NCBI GenBank assembly: GCA_030549175.1
Contig: JAUKUA010000002.1
Coordinates: forward strand, 4,278,001-4,342,000
DNA from: Lasiosphaeris hirsuta
Lineage: Eukaryota; Ascomycota; Sordariomycetes; Sordariales; Lasiosphaeriaceae
Direction of reading: 5' to 3'
Length of the DNA: 64,000 nucleotides
Made by a program: the position numbers and the translations under genes. Shown here piece after piece: positions 1 through 11,243 of the stretch. Below the pieces are notes generated by a model. It did no database searches, was not told the origin of the DNA, and saw only the letters and a list, made by a program, of their open reading frames with translations. How positions within the stretch are numbered: the first letter of the stretch is position 1; each line of letters begins with the position of its first letter.

Positions 1-906
1 CCGCAGCAGCAAGCACCCTCCAACCTTCCTCCAGCGGCTATGGCTCTTGGAACATCCGCCGATGCTGGAGCCGCACCCCTTCCAACTCCTACCTCAACTA
101 CTTCGACCTCCGTGCCGCCGTCGAACCCGGCAGCCTCTAGCGCAGTCCCCGGCGCGGCGCAGTCACAACCAAAAGCATTCCCACCGCATATCATGAACCA
201 TGTGAACGAGATGAACTTCCAGCCCCCGCCTGGTATCACTGATAGATCGAAATGGATTTTGGACATCAAAAGCCGATATGCCCGTGCACTTTATACTATG
301 GAGACAACTCGCAACAATGTGGCAAAGATTGACCAAATCATAAAGGAACGCCAGGAAAAGGGGCAGCCTTTGTCGAACGAGGAGAAAGCGCTTTCTGAAC
401 GACGGCCTGCTCTGCAAAAGCAGCACACTGACGCCGTTCAATTTGCAACGACTGTAAGGAAGCAGTACGCCTCAGGGGCTGCCCACAAGCCGCAGCAGAA
501 TGGCGGCGTGCCCCCAGGAATGGCTGCTCAAGGTGGGAACCAAGTGCGACCTCAGGGCTCGGTGCAACAAAGTGCTGGCCAGCCGGGAGGAACCACGGCG
601 GTGACGGCTGTACCAAGTGGTGTTGGCGGTAGTCCAATGCATCATTCCACGGCTGCTGTCAATGCTGCTATTGAGGCTGCGAAGAATCAGCAGTTGGCGG
701 CAGGTCGACTCCAAGGCCAAAATCCCATGCCGGGACAACAAGGTGCTCAGGTGCACCCGGGCCAAGCAACCGTGACAACTGGTCAGGCACAACCATCACC
801 AGTAACACAAGGACCTCCAGGACAACCTCCCTCGTCACAAACACTTCTCCAGCAACAGCAGCAGCAGGCAGCTCAGCAGCAGGCCGCTCAACAACAGCAC
901 CAACAA

Positions 907-974
<68 letters not shown>

Positions 975-2093
975 CCACCAACAACAGCACCAGCAGCAAC
1001 AGCACCAGCAACAGCACCAGCATCACCAACAAATGCAGCAGCAACAAATGCAGCAACAGCAGCAGATCAAACTCGAACCTGGCGTGCAGTCCCATAACAT
1101 ACCGCCTCCACTGAACACCGCGATTGCATCTGGCGCTGCTGTTGGGATACAATCGGCAGGCACCCCCACTCAAAATTCGGCGCGCATCCAAACACCCCAG
1201 TCGGCAACACCCGCCAACCAACCCATTCAACCACTATCGCACACAAGTGCCATGAACAAGGCAAATACTATTCACCGCAACAGCTCAACCCCAGGACAAA
1301 ACACAACAGGCCAGGGCGGCACCCCGGCATCGGCAGGAGGCGTCGCAGGCGGCGCCCATCAGCAGGGACATCCCCACGCGCATCCCACCCAGTCTGCCGG
1401 TCCCACCCAACCCGCCGGACAGACATTACAGTCTAAGCTCCCGATTCCCAAGGTGCTTCCTGAGAAGGCAACTCTAGTCCCGACTCCAGTTGCCGCCATG
1501 GGTGGTGTCGGAAGTGGCCGCCCCACCTACAGCGGTGGCAGTGGCATCGCTGGAGGTGTCATGAACCAGCCTGCCTTGGCCAAGACCCCCGCCTTCCAAC
1601 TTGAGGGAGAGGGCGAGCGCGTTCTCAACAAGAAGAAGCTGGACGAACTCGTCCGCCAGGTGTGCGGCGGCACGGCCGAGGGCCAGGAAGGCAACCTGTT
1701 GACCCCGGAGGTCGAAGAGGTAAGATCTCGCCTACTCTTGATTCAGTTTGCTGGTGTGCCATCAAGGTTCACAAAGGACAAACGGCGATTTATACCCTCT
1801 TTCCTATTTTTGGTTTACTGACGTCTTGCCCTTAGTCGGTTCTCAATCTCGCAGACCATTTCGTCGACAACGTTCTTCACTCGGCCTGCCGCAATGCCAA
1901 GGAGAGAGGATCCAAAGTGCTGGAGATCCGTGACATTCAACTCGTGCTTGAGCGCACCTACAACATCCGTATTCCCGGCTACTCTAGTGAAGAGCTGCGG
2001 ACGGTTCGCAAGGTACAGCCCAACGCCCAGTGGATCACCAAGATGAGCGCGGTTCAAGCCGCCAAGGTCATGCCTGGCAACAAAGACCCGTAA
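1..2093 (+). CDS. TAF12: Transcription initiation factor TFIID subunit 12 (TAF12), 5' partial
   Basis: TAF12 pairs with TAF4 through a histone fold inside TFIID and also serves in SAGA, so the protein acts in the nucleus at RNA polymerase II promoters. The frame is open from base 1 and an ATG lies at 40, so the true start is probably upstream of the window. Two exons are seen: 1-1719 and 1836-2093. The phase-0 intron is GTAAGA...TTAG. The histone fold starts at about residue 527 counted from the ATG ([14 protein letters not shown]) and continues in exon 2 through [10 protein letters not shown] and [10 protein letters not shown] to the C-terminus. Residues about 268-345 are nearly pure Gln/His and come from a CAG/CAA/CAC run. 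A Gln-rich N-terminus is common in fungal TAF12, but this tract is long. Identification is strong because of the fold sequence and the C-terminal position. Confidence 0.9.
850..1070 (+). repeat. Gln/His-coding CAG/CAA/CAC tract inside TAF12
   Basis: A trinucleotide tract encodes about 70 mostly Gln and His residues. Its core at about 909-972 is almost uninterrupted CAG/CAA. The tract is in frame with TAF12 and probably varies in length between isolates. Confidence 0.9.
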
Positions 2094-2241
2094 AGCTGCC
2101 TGACGCCGTGTTTTTTTATCCTTCGCGGTTTGGGTGGCGTTTACGAGGGGATGGACTGGGGTCACGGGTATGGGCTATGGGGAATACATCACACGACCGT
2201 GGCGGTTAGTGTCTAGCGATTATCTCAATTTCAGAGATATC

Positions 2242-2310
2242 TGGTCTAGGAGTTTTACCATTTGGTCTGGGAATTTTACTACCTGGTCTGAGAGTTTTAC
2301 AGGCTGGTAC
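2242..2310 (+). repeat. 21-bp tandem repeat, about 3.3 copies
   Basis: Units start at 2242, 2263 and 2284 with a partial fourth at 2305. The consensus begins TGGTCTRGGARTTTTAC. It lies about 150 bases past the TAF12 stop codon, so it is probably in the 3' UTR or just beyond. Confidence 0.8.
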
Positions 2311-3772
2311 TCAGCCTTCCTTGGGAGGTCAGCGGGAAATTACCTATGTGGTACGGCCCCTTTTGTAAAGAGCATCATGGTAGACTAGTATTTTCGGCAT
2401 CCCGAATGTTAGCTCCTTGCTCTGCGCGTTTTATCATGGCAAATCTAGTGTTACGACGCAGTGTATGAACGCTGCCAGGGACTTATAGACGTTGAAAGAA
2501 ACATTTACGCAACCGCCTCCGCATTGGGAAGATGACGGCGGTTGTGGGTTGCTGCCCACAAACGCGCAGCTAAACGAGCCACTGAGCTGGCATGAACGAC
2601 GAGGATGCGGCATGCGACAATGTGCCTTTCTAGGCGTTTGCGCATTTTGAGAAATGCATGTCGACGGGTCAAGTCAGGGTTGTTCATAAGGGAGGGGGTC
2701 AACCCCAGGTTACGCCGGCTGATGTAGGAACGCTGATGCGGTCATGTGCCGGAGTCGATGAGTGCAAACGCTGAGTCCAAGCCGAGTCCATACCGCTGCC
2801 ACTAGACTGCCCCAGCTTTCGAGAACGAAGACAACCCGACCTAACCCCATCTGAGCTCCGGGGACGATGTCAGTTAGCAAACCGCATCATCCGGGTTGGC
2901 CGAGCGCAGAGCAGTGCAGTGCCGGATCTCCGCAATTCCAATAATCATAAATAGAGAAGTGGGAGTCGAGTGGCCCGCTCGATGTCGGGCAGTCATCAGC
3001 ACATTGAGGGGGAATTGAAGCTCGAAATGCAGCGCAGGCGAGGTGACTCGCTGATTGCTCTGTGGAGGGAGAACCAGAGGGACAAGGACCAGGCAGCGCA
3101 TCGACAACGTCACAAAAGCGCCCGACGAGTTCGCCAGTGGAGCCAGCTCGCGGAGCCTGGGTATGCTTGGCTGAGGCTATGTATGCCGGATCCCTGCCGG
3201 GACCAGCGTTGGGAGTTGCATCAAGTTAGCACCCTAACAATTATCTGAGGCCGAGAGCCCTTTTTGGCATGCGCCTCAGGCCGAAACGCCTTGTCGCGCT
3301 GCTTGGCTGAGGCGGGCGCATCAGCTTTTAGGTACCTCACCTTGCAGCCGCAGGCAGCCCAGGTTAGGTAGGCGCGTGCGAGGAACCAGGTTGCCCGGCA
3401 CTGTGTGTACGCAGTAGTACGTACTTCGGTTGCCTTCCACAGCGCTCGTGGCCCGTGTCCGTTTAGCGACTTCCTTACTCAATCCTTGAGCTTTTACAAA
3501 CCTTCTTGCATCACATCACACACTCCCCCCAAACCGCCCACGAACCTTTTTCAAGCCCTCAACCAAAGCATCGAACTCAGCGACTTGTTATTTTGAAAAT
3601 TTCGTCGAGGCGCTGCACTTTGCCTGTTCTGATCCTCATCGCACCCCGCGCTAGCCCCATTCCCAGTGCTGCGAGCGAAAGCACCACGTCAGATTTAGTG
3701 CCAACAGCCAGAGCGCGCTTCGCGAGAATCGCCCCAAAGCTCCCCCGTCGCTCCGCGAGGCATCAACGCCCG

Positions 3773-3785
3773 CCCCCCCCCCCCC
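3773..3785 (+). promoter_or_regulatory. C13 tract in the RPN3 leader region
   Basis: Uninterrupted run of 13 C on the sense strand ending 66 bases before the RPN3 ATG. Similar tracts precede MSS4, COQ1 and the Zn2Cys6 gene. Confidence 0.5.
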
Positions 3786-3851
3786 AACACCATCCTCCCA
3801 TCAGCCGTCTCCGACGGGCACACACCCTGATTCGAACCCGCAACTGTCGAG

Positions 3852-5725
3852 ATGCCCGGCAAGACGCCTGATAAGGAACCCGTCGAGAACGGCGGTTACC
3901 GGGGAGGGAAGGACATGGAGATGAAGGATAAGGACCTGAAGCCCAAGGGCAAGAAGTCCATCAAGGATGGCGACGACGAGATGACAGTGGTGGTCCAGCC
4001 CTCAAAAGCATCCAAGCAGGCCTCCGCCCCGCCTCCGAATGATGCCGATGGCGACGTCGCCATGGACGACCTCGATAAGGCCGAGGATGGCCAGGTCAAG
4101 GTTGATCCCATCGTGCAAGCCATCAACGGTACGTGCCCATCCCTCGAGCCCGCCCCCACCCCTCATAACTAACACACTTTTTTTTTCTACAGACATCAAG
4201 AGCAACTTTGCGCTCTTAGATCGTGCCGTCGTGCTCTTCGACGCAAGATTCACTCTCCGAGCGCTGCGATCCATCTCGTCCATCCGGAAACGGCTGACGC
4301 CGGACATCCTCGCCCAGGTTATCTCAGAGACATTTACCACCGCATCGCCTAGCAGTCACATCGCAAAAGCTTTGCTGACCGCGATCGGGCGGCCCGATGT
4401 GTCCTTGGGTCGTCAGCCTGGCCCGGAGATGGAGATCGATAGCGATCCCAAGGCATCAGCGAAGAATGGCGTCAAGAAGGAGACAAGGGATAACATCCCC
4501 GAAATTGATATCTTCCTCGGTATTCTCACGCAGGTCATTCTCTTCGACACCAAGCAGTTTAAGCTCGGGTTTGAGTTCTCGAGCTATCTAGCTGGTCGTG
4601 TGCAGTCGCTCAACCGCCGCACTCTCGACAGCCTCTCGGCCAAGGTCTACTTCTATTACTCTTTGTTCTCAGAGCAGCTGGCACCTCTCCCACCGTCCCC
4701 CCAATCCCCAATTGTTTCTATCCGACCGACCCTCCTCGCCGCCCTTCGGACCGCCGTTCTACGAAAGGATATCGACACCCAAGCATCTGTCATTGTTCTC
4801 CTTCTCCGAAATTATCTCCTCACCTCGCACATCGCACAAGCCGATCTCTTGGTATCGCACACACAGTTTCCCGAGAATGCCGCAAACAACCAGGTTGCCC
4901 GCTTCCTGTACTATCTCGGCCGCACCCGCGCCATCCAACTACGCTATACCGAGGCTCACGAGCATCTGACTGCCGCAACACGGAAAGCCCCCTCGAGCGC
5001 ATGCGCGCTCGGTTTCAGCCAGACCGCGACAAAGCTGTTGATGGTCGTCGAGCTCCTCATGGGTGATATCCCTGACCGTGCAACCTTCCGACAACCGACG
5101 ATGGAGCTGGCTCTACACCCCTACTTCCTCCTCGTTCAGGCTGTTCGCGTTGGTAACCTCGAGGATTTCGAGACAATCATCGCGGACCACGTGGACACGT
5201 TCAAGCGCGACGGCACCTATACGCTCATCCTGCGCCTTCGTCAAAACGTCATCAAGACAGGTATCCGCATGATGAGTTTGAGCTACAGCCGCATTTCCCT
5301 GCGGGATATTTGCATCCGCCTGCATTTGGGGTCTGAGGAGAGTGCCGAGTACATCGTTGCCAAAGCAATCCGGGACGGTGTGATTGAGGCGACACTTGAC
5401 CGCGAGAGGGGCTTCATGAAGAGCAAGGAAGTTGGCGATGTGTATGCGACGCGTGAGCCGGGCGAAGCGTTCCACGACCGTATTCGGGCGTGCTTGGCTC
5501 TGCACGACGAGAGTGTCAAGGTATGTTGGACTTACAAAACGTTTGACAATCGGACAGACGTAACTAACAGCGATTTCCCAGGCCATGCGATTCCCCATGA
5601 ACCAGCACCGGCTCGAGCTCAAAAATGCACAGGAGGCTCGTGAGCGCGAGCGGGAGATGGCGAAGGAGATCCAGGAGGGAGATTTGGATGAGGACGACCT
5701 CGGTGGCGAGTTTGAGGGCATGTAA
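3852..5725 (+). CDS. RPN3: 26S proteasome regulatory subunit RPN3 (PSMD3 family)
   Basis: RPN3 is a PCI-domain subunit of the 19S lid that helps recruit ubiquitinated substrates and position RPN11. Three exons are read: 3852-4128, 4193-5520 and 5582-5725. Both introns are GT-AG, and the second carries a TAACTAAC branch site. The product is about 582 residues. The acidic, Lys-rich first 90 residues are poorly conserved. Helical repeats follow from DIKSNFALLDRAV, and the PCI winged helix sits near residues 456-500 (RISLRDICIRLHLGSEESAEY region). The charged C-terminal tail ends in DLGGEFEGM. Length and domain order match fungal RPN3. The start at 3852 is the first ATG in frame after a pyrimidine-rich leader. 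A 10-C run follows the stop codon at 5752-5761. Confidence 0.95.
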
Positions 5726-6346
5726 TTATCTATCATCACTGCGCTGCTTTGCCCCCCCCCCTTTTTTTTCACCGTTCCTTGTAAACTTTGGCACGACCGA
5801 GAGGGAAAGAGAGGCAGAAAGTCCGGGGAGATTATCCAGACAGACCCGGCCAACATTTTTGGTGGTTAGTATGACTAGTGCTGGTTATAAAGGGGAGCCT
5901 GTTGTAATGTTACGTCAATCACAAGGTTGTTGGGATAGCAGTGCCTGTTGCATCCGCAGATGTGGTGTATTGTAGGTTCTGGAAGGCGCAATGGTTTATC
6001 TGGTTTCTGACAGGATAACTTCAAGTTGGCTCACCGGAGGGCGAGGAAGGAGCATGTGTGTCCGTGGTACTAGGCCAAGCACCTAGTTTTTGAAGCTCGG
6101 AGCTTTTGCTCGCCCTTCCAAAGCGTGTTGTTTAGACCTGCCCCGTGCTTCCCTCCCAACACGGGCATCGAACCTGGATCATCCTTCTCCCTCTCTCTGC
6201 TGGCTTGACCAGCATCTACCCTGACAAGCCGTTCCCAACACTGTCATCTGATCTGGGAATAGCATCTATCAAACCTCGAACCTAGGATCCTAGCCAGCCG
6301 CTTTGACCCCAGGTCCAGCCCACGGGTCTGTCTTCAAAGCAGCGGA
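5726..6346. other. Intergenic region RPN3 to hypothetical gene
   Basis: Contains the RPN3 3' region with a C10 run followed by a T run. The rest shows no coding potential that I can support; it presumably includes the promoter of the next gene. Confidence 0.5.
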
Positions 6347-8489
6347 ATGCTAGTCGACAGAAATATGAAGTGGCCGAGTCTCGAAGACGTTCCTATCAAC
6401 AGCTTCACCGAGCATCCTTACCTTTCGCACCAGCACCCGCCATGTACCCGACGCTGTCTGTCCGAAGACGTATCGCTAGCATCGCTATATAGCTTCACCA
6501 TAGACTACGAGCTCGCCCGGATCGCCGCCGTCCAGCTTCTGAGTTCTTGCCTAGGCAACGCCGCCGAACCCACCATCATCCCAGGACAGCAACCGGTATC
6601 GACGCGGCCCGAATCAATGTGGACTTGGAGGCCGGGGTCGCTATCGCTAGGCGGGGATGGGTCTTGTTACTCGGTCTAGGGGGCTGGGTATGATGGACCG
6701 CTCAGCACCTGCTCGGGAGATTGTGGGGATGAGTCGCCGCGGGAGGGGGGTGTGGATGAGCGTGTCGGTGAAACACCTGTCGTGGATTCAGGTGTCGGCA
6801 AGAGACCTGTCGTAGCCGAGGTCAAGAACTACGCTGGCCGTATGTTCACAGGGCGATGGCGCCGCCGAAAGACCGTGCCCACATCCCCGAACAGATCATC
6901 TACCGATGGTAGGCCCACCGATGAGGTTTCGGGGCTAGAGGGAGGCAAGGTGCTGGGGGGGCGCACGAGGCTGGTTGCGTTTGAGCAAACCGGGGAGGCA
7001 CCGAAAGAATCTCTTGATTTGGTCTCATGTCCAGAGTTCGGGAGGGTGAGTCAGGAGACGGAGGGGTTAAGTAAAAGTAGAGTTAGTTGCCATGGTCCTC
7101 CGGGGTTTGGTAATAATAGTCCACTGATGACAGTCCTAGGAGTCACCTGCCTCGCAGAGAGAGACGTCCGGCCATGTCCGCTACGGACCAATCCCAGCTC
7201 GGAATGGTGCTCACAGATACCGCATGCTAGGTCGGAAATTCAAGCGCTCCAAGTCTGTCTCTGCCGTCTCGATTTCCTCGGAGCGCTCCAGTCTAAGCGG
7301 AAGGGAGCGCCGCCTGATCAACCGAGATTCATACATCTACTCGGAACGGAGAGTCTTCTTCAACAAGCCGTCATCCGAACATCGCTCAAGCCCGAACCTT
7401 ATCGCCATTGCCGGCATGATGATAGCTATCGGAGAGCTCGATCGACTCTCCTTCATGGCCGATAGCGCTGTCCTAGCCCGAGCCTCGGGACAAATCACTG
7501 CACCCTCAAGTATTGACAACTCACCCAAAGCAACGGCACCTCCCAACACGCCAATCACACAGAGCGGGTTGTCAAGTGTTTCCCCAAGTGGAATTTCCAC
7601 CCCTGCCCCTCATGCACCGCCCAACTCGCCCATGTTGATGGAGGGCAGTCCGGCTACGTCGCTCACCGGGCCATGGCCACCTGGAAAGTATGGCCGCGTT
7701 AAACAGATACTCAAAAGTCGCCTTTCAGAAGTTCACTCTTCGATGGAGATTCCAGAGGAATCACCAGAATGGTCCAACTTCGAGTCATTCCCCCAATTCT
7801 TCCACCAAGAAGACATGACGCCCGAAGCTGACACGGGGTACAATAATACGCCGATGTTTTCCCCTTCAAGCAATCCGCCAGCAAATCGCTACTTCAACAT
7901 CGGCGGTGCTAATAATGATTCAGAAAGCGGGACAAAGCCGAATGACCATGAGACATTGGAATATGCCTCCATTCTAGCGACAGATAATAGCTCCCCTAAA
8001 TCTGCGAGCGACGGCCCCAACGCCGACACTATCCCTCGCCATAGAACTTTGACAATTGACGCACTGTGTCTTCATCAGCAAGAGGAGATCACCTCGTGGA
8101 AGGATTTATGGAAGAAGGGACAGATATCGGTGCCCACACCGGAACATGGTGCATACCCCGGGATCGGTGATTACCATGCAGTTCCATGCCGAACCGACAA
8201 TTGGTCACCGTCACAGGGGGAGCCCGGCGACTCTGATCCATTTTGTGCTGGTGAGCCAGGGGAACATGGAGCACCGGGGAAGGAGACAGTGGGAGAGTTG
8301 AAGGGGCTGGATGGGACGGGTCAAGAGTTGAGCGTTGTTGAGCGGGATGAGATTGGGAGCGAGGTCGATGAGGTCATGGAGCTGGTCTCCTTGCGGCGAA
8401 GGGTTTCAGGGCTGAAGAGTAAGGGGAAGGATACCCTGCCGCATACGTTAGAGCTTCAGAGAATGGGAAAGGTAACAAGCCGGCGATGA
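6347..8489 (+). CDS. Hypothetical Ser/Pro-rich protein, multi-exon
   Basis: I do not recognise the family. The best-supported part is exon 3 (7158-8489). A phase-0 intron at 7046-7157 (GTGAGT...CGCAG) joins it to an upstream frame, giving FGR followed by RETSGHVRYGP. A further GT-AG intron at 6596-6679 is proposed because its TAG acceptor removes the only in-frame stop; it is 84 bases, a multiple of three, with a mediocre GTATCG donor. With ATG 6347 the product would be about 648 residues. It has basic Ser-rich stretches (LGRKFKRSKSVSAVS), a Pro/Ser/Thr-rich centre and a charged C-terminus. It has no signal peptide and one possible hydrophobic segment (LIAIAGMMIAIGEL). The alternative is that the TAG at 6677 is a real stop and translation starts later. 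Confidence 0.55.
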
Positions 8490-8800
8490 AAAAGCGGAAC
8501 GAAGTTCTTACGACTTGCCCTACCTAGACTGGACTTGACCACTGTATAGTTTATAGACTAAACCCTTCCTAAAGCATCGTAAGAAGAAGAACAGTAATCA
8601 TTCTTGGTATTATCATGACCCACAGCTTGTTGAAGCTGTTATTCTACCCCCAAGTCTACTCATACAACCATGACGCCAGTGACACACCAGTGTCGCCCTA
8701 TAAATACAGCCGGCCATCCAAAAGAAAATTGAAGCAGGTTCCATTCCGTCTGCCACGCTATGCAGTACAACCAAGTAGCTTTGCCCCCTTGAACCTCCTC
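8490..8800. other. Convergent 3' intergenic region
   Basis: About 310 bases between two converging genes, somewhat AT-rich. It probably holds the 3' ends of both transcripts. Nothing else is seen. Confidence 0.5.
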
Positions 8801-9520
8801 TTACTCTCTCTCCGCCGCTCCGTTCATCTTGACCATCTCATAGTCTCCGGCTCCATCTCTCCCGCGGCCGCGGCCCCTCCCGCGCGAGAACCCAGCCTCC
8901 TCATCCCCCTCGGCACCGGGGATCTCATCGCCGGCGTCATTCTGCCCTGTGGCACCACCACCGCCGGCGGTATTGGACGAGGTAGCGCGCCCGCCAAACG
9001 ACATGGGCCGCAGCTCGCGGTACCGACACCCCCAGGTCGCAAGCGCGGTAGACACGGCGCTGGCGGCGCCCATCGATAGCCACCATGCCGTGTGTTGCGG
9101 GATCTCGCCCGTATAGAGGGTGGTGATGACGAGGTGGAGGGTGTGCAGGGAGAGGGCGAAGTCGGGGACGAGTTTGGAGCGGCCGATTAGAAAGGTTATA
9201 GCGAGGGCCCTAAGAGGAGGAAGGGTTAGCTTAGGGTGAGGGTGAGGGGGGGGGGGGGGGGAAGGTTACATGAAGAAGCCCCCGTCGAGAATCCAGATGA
9301 AGCCGAAGAGCCAGCCCTGCGTCGTGTCGCCGCGCACGGTGGACCAGCCGAAGACGAGGTCGATACTGAAGGGGGTGCCGGCGACGAGCGCAGTGAAGAG
9401 CATTAGGGGGAGGGCCACGGCGTAGTAGAGGGCCTGCAGGGCGGCGATCTGGCTGAGGATCTTGAGGGGCGGGAGTTCGGTCAGGGCGCCAGGGCGAGGG
9501 GGGCGGCGCCGGCGCGCCAT
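8801..9520 (-). CDS. SYS1: Golgi membrane protein SYS1
   Basis: SYS1 is a four-span membrane protein of the trans-Golgi that recruits the Arl3/ARFRP1 GTPase and so supports Golgi-endosome traffic. Two exons on the minus strand: 9520-9270 and 9209-8801, joined by a phase-2 intron (GTAACC...TTAG). The product is about 219 residues. Exon 1 gives the conserved start (ALTELPPLKILSQIAALQ), the first membrane span (ALYYAVALPLMLFTALVAG) and the FGWSTVRGDTTQGW loop. Exon 2 gives spans around LAITFLIGRSKLVPDFALS and TAWWLSMGAASAVST. The C-terminal tail of about 75 residues is hydrophilic, with a Gly/Arg run. The intron holds a 16-base homopolymer (C on the sense strand). Divergently arranged with the BBP-like gene. 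Confidence 0.9.
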
Positions 9521-10271
9521 CGTGGGCAGCGGTGGTGGTGTTCTGCGGGAGCTTGCGCTGGTGCTATTGTGGGATCATCGCAGGACGGGGGGTTTGGCGG
9601 GGGTTCGGGGAGAGAAGGAGTAAGAAAAGGAGAGGCTAGGCGCGTTCGGTATGGTCGTAACTTCGTCGTCTGGAAAAAAGGAAATCGATTGTCGCCGTTG
9701 TGGTTTCGTGCGGTTTGAAGGCCGCCCAAAGTTGCTGGCCATGTGTCAGATGTTCCTGAATCTTTGTGGCGGGTGACGCGGTGTCAAGAGGCTGAGGTGG
9801 TCTGTGCAAACTGTGGGGGATCCTTGTAGTGCTGACAGAGGCGCTGCCGCTAAGACCTGCTCCATGTTCCCCAGGACCCAACATGGAAAAGAATGAGCTT
9901 GAAACTTTGAACATCAGATTGGTTTCATTCCAGCCTCCTAGAGGAATTTTGAAATACTTTGAGACTACAGAAGACAAAATTTGCCGCCAAATCGACAGGT
10001 ACATTGATAAAGCCGCGGTGTGCGTTGCCGTGAGGTTTGATGCTGTCGCTGCTGCCTGCCTGTGCCTATCCGTGATGCTGGCAGCTCCCGAGCTTAATTT
10101 AAGCAAGGCGTATTATTCAGGCCAGCAAACTATGAACAGACTGCCTTCACACATAAGGATGCGCAACCTCTCACCTGTTTTCCATAACTTCAGCTTTGCA
10201 ACACACAACTCAACTTTGAAACTTTACCTGCACCTAGCACTCCCACTAACACTCCAGCCAGTCTCACCACG
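9521..10271. other. Bidirectional promoter region SYS1 / BBP-like gene
   Basis: About 750 bases between two divergent genes. Overlapping short ORFs exist on both strands, but none resembles a protein. It must contain both promoters; I cannot assign individual sites. Confidence 0.5.
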
Positions 10272-11243
10272 ATGGCGAACACGGTCCGCCGGTCCCGATG
10301 GGGCCTAGCCAGCACAGCTGCCGCGCTCACTAATCTCAACCTCGCCATCACAGCTCCAATGACAGCCGAGCAAGTCGAGGCATATGCCCTGCATGTGCGT
10401 ATCGAAGAGATCAGCCAAAAACTGAAGACCAACGATGTTGTCCCTGCTAACCATCTCTGCAGGTCGCCATCACCCTCCCCTGAATATGACAACTCTGGTA
10501 GACGCACCAACACCCGCCATCGTCGCTACCGAGAGCGTCTCCAGGCAGAGCGCCACTCACTAATACAGCAGGCAGCACGCACCATCCCCAACTACTGCCC
10601 GCCAGCTGACTACGTCTTCACAGCACGCACTGCGGTCGAAGACAAGGTCTACATCCCCACGAAGGACTTCCCCAAAGTCAACTTCATTGGCCAGATCCTC
10701 GGCCCGCGTGGTCGTAGTCTCGTCGAGATGAACAACCAATCCGGTGCAACCATATTCCTCCGGGGGAAAGGCTCCGTTAAGGAGGGCAGTGGCCGAGGCA
10801 GGGGGCGGGGACACCACGCCGGGTTTTACCACGAGCAGGAGCCCCTCCACTGTCTGATCACAGCTGACAGTCAGGGCAAAGTTGACAAGGCCAAGGCACT
10901 GGTCCGCGCTGTTATCGAGACGGCAGCTACTACCCCGGAGCACGCCAACGATAGGAAGCGAGAACAGCTCCGGGTTCTTGCTGTTGCTAACGGAACATTT
11001 CGGGATGATGAGGGTTTTTATGGGACTGGCGATAAATATGTTGGTATCGTCTGCCGTATCTGCAGCTCCGCAGGGCACATTGCTCGTGACTGTCGAGTCA
11101 GAAAAATGAATGCTGGTCGGGAGCCGAAAACCCCTCCGTGGAGAAAGACGGGCCAACCCTCGGGACGCAAACCCGAAGATGAATTAGACGTTATGTACTT
11201 GGATTTTCTGTCTGGTCTAAAAAGGGAAACCAACGGACATTGA
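10272..11243 (+). CDS. Shortened branchpoint-binding protein (BBP/SF1/MSL5) paralogue
   Basis: BBP binds the intron branch site in early spliceosomes through a KH-QUA2 domain and contacts U2AF65 through a short Trp motif. This intronless ORF gives 323 residues that follow BBP order. RRSRW at residues 6-10 matches the U2AF-ligand motif. The helical segment MTAEQVEAYALHVRIEEI and the SPSPSPEYDNSGRRTNTR linker are kept. KH spans about 124-215 (KVNFIGQILGPRGRSL), then a QUA2-like helix at 215-245, and one CCHC knuckle at C261, C264, H269, C274. Canonical fungal BBP has two knuckles, a longer N-terminus and a Pro-rich tail. Here the first knuckle position is replaced by a Gly/Tyr stretch and the protein ends after a short tail. 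The frame is intact, so it may be functional. I infer a diverged second copy rather than the main BBP gene. Confidence 0.8.
   Translation: MANTVRRSRWGLASTAAALTNLNLAITAPMTAEQVEAYALHVRIEEISQKLKTNDVVPANHLCRSPSPSPEYDNSGRRTNTRHRRYRERLQAERHSLIQQAARTIPNYCPPADYVFTARTAVEDKVYIPTKDFPKVNFIGQILGPRGRSLVEMNNQSGATIFLRGKGSVKEGSGRGRGRGHHAGFYHEQEPLHCLITADSQGKVDKAKALVRAVIETAATTPEHANDRKREQLRVLAVANGTFRDDEGFYGTGDKYVGIVCRICSSAGHIARDCRVRKMNAGREPKTPPWRKTGQPSGRKPEDELDVMYLDFLSGLKRETNGH

Larger units (their letters stand above)
2094..3851. other. Intergenic region TAF12 to RPN3
   Basis: No coding frame with recognisable sequence is present. The first part is the TAF12 3' region and contains three copies of a 21-bp repeat (2242-2304). 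The last 450 bases are pyrimidine-rich and look like the RPN3 promoter and leader, ending with a 13-C run at 3773-3785. Confidence 0.6.

Noticed and set aside
3830..3860. GATTCGAACC word resembling a minus-strand tRNA T-loop just before the RPN3 start
   Set aside because: The flanking bases do not form the five-pair T-stem.
10560..11156. Minus-strand ORF of 198 codons
   Set aside because: Fully antisense to the BBP-like gene and without recognisable sequence.
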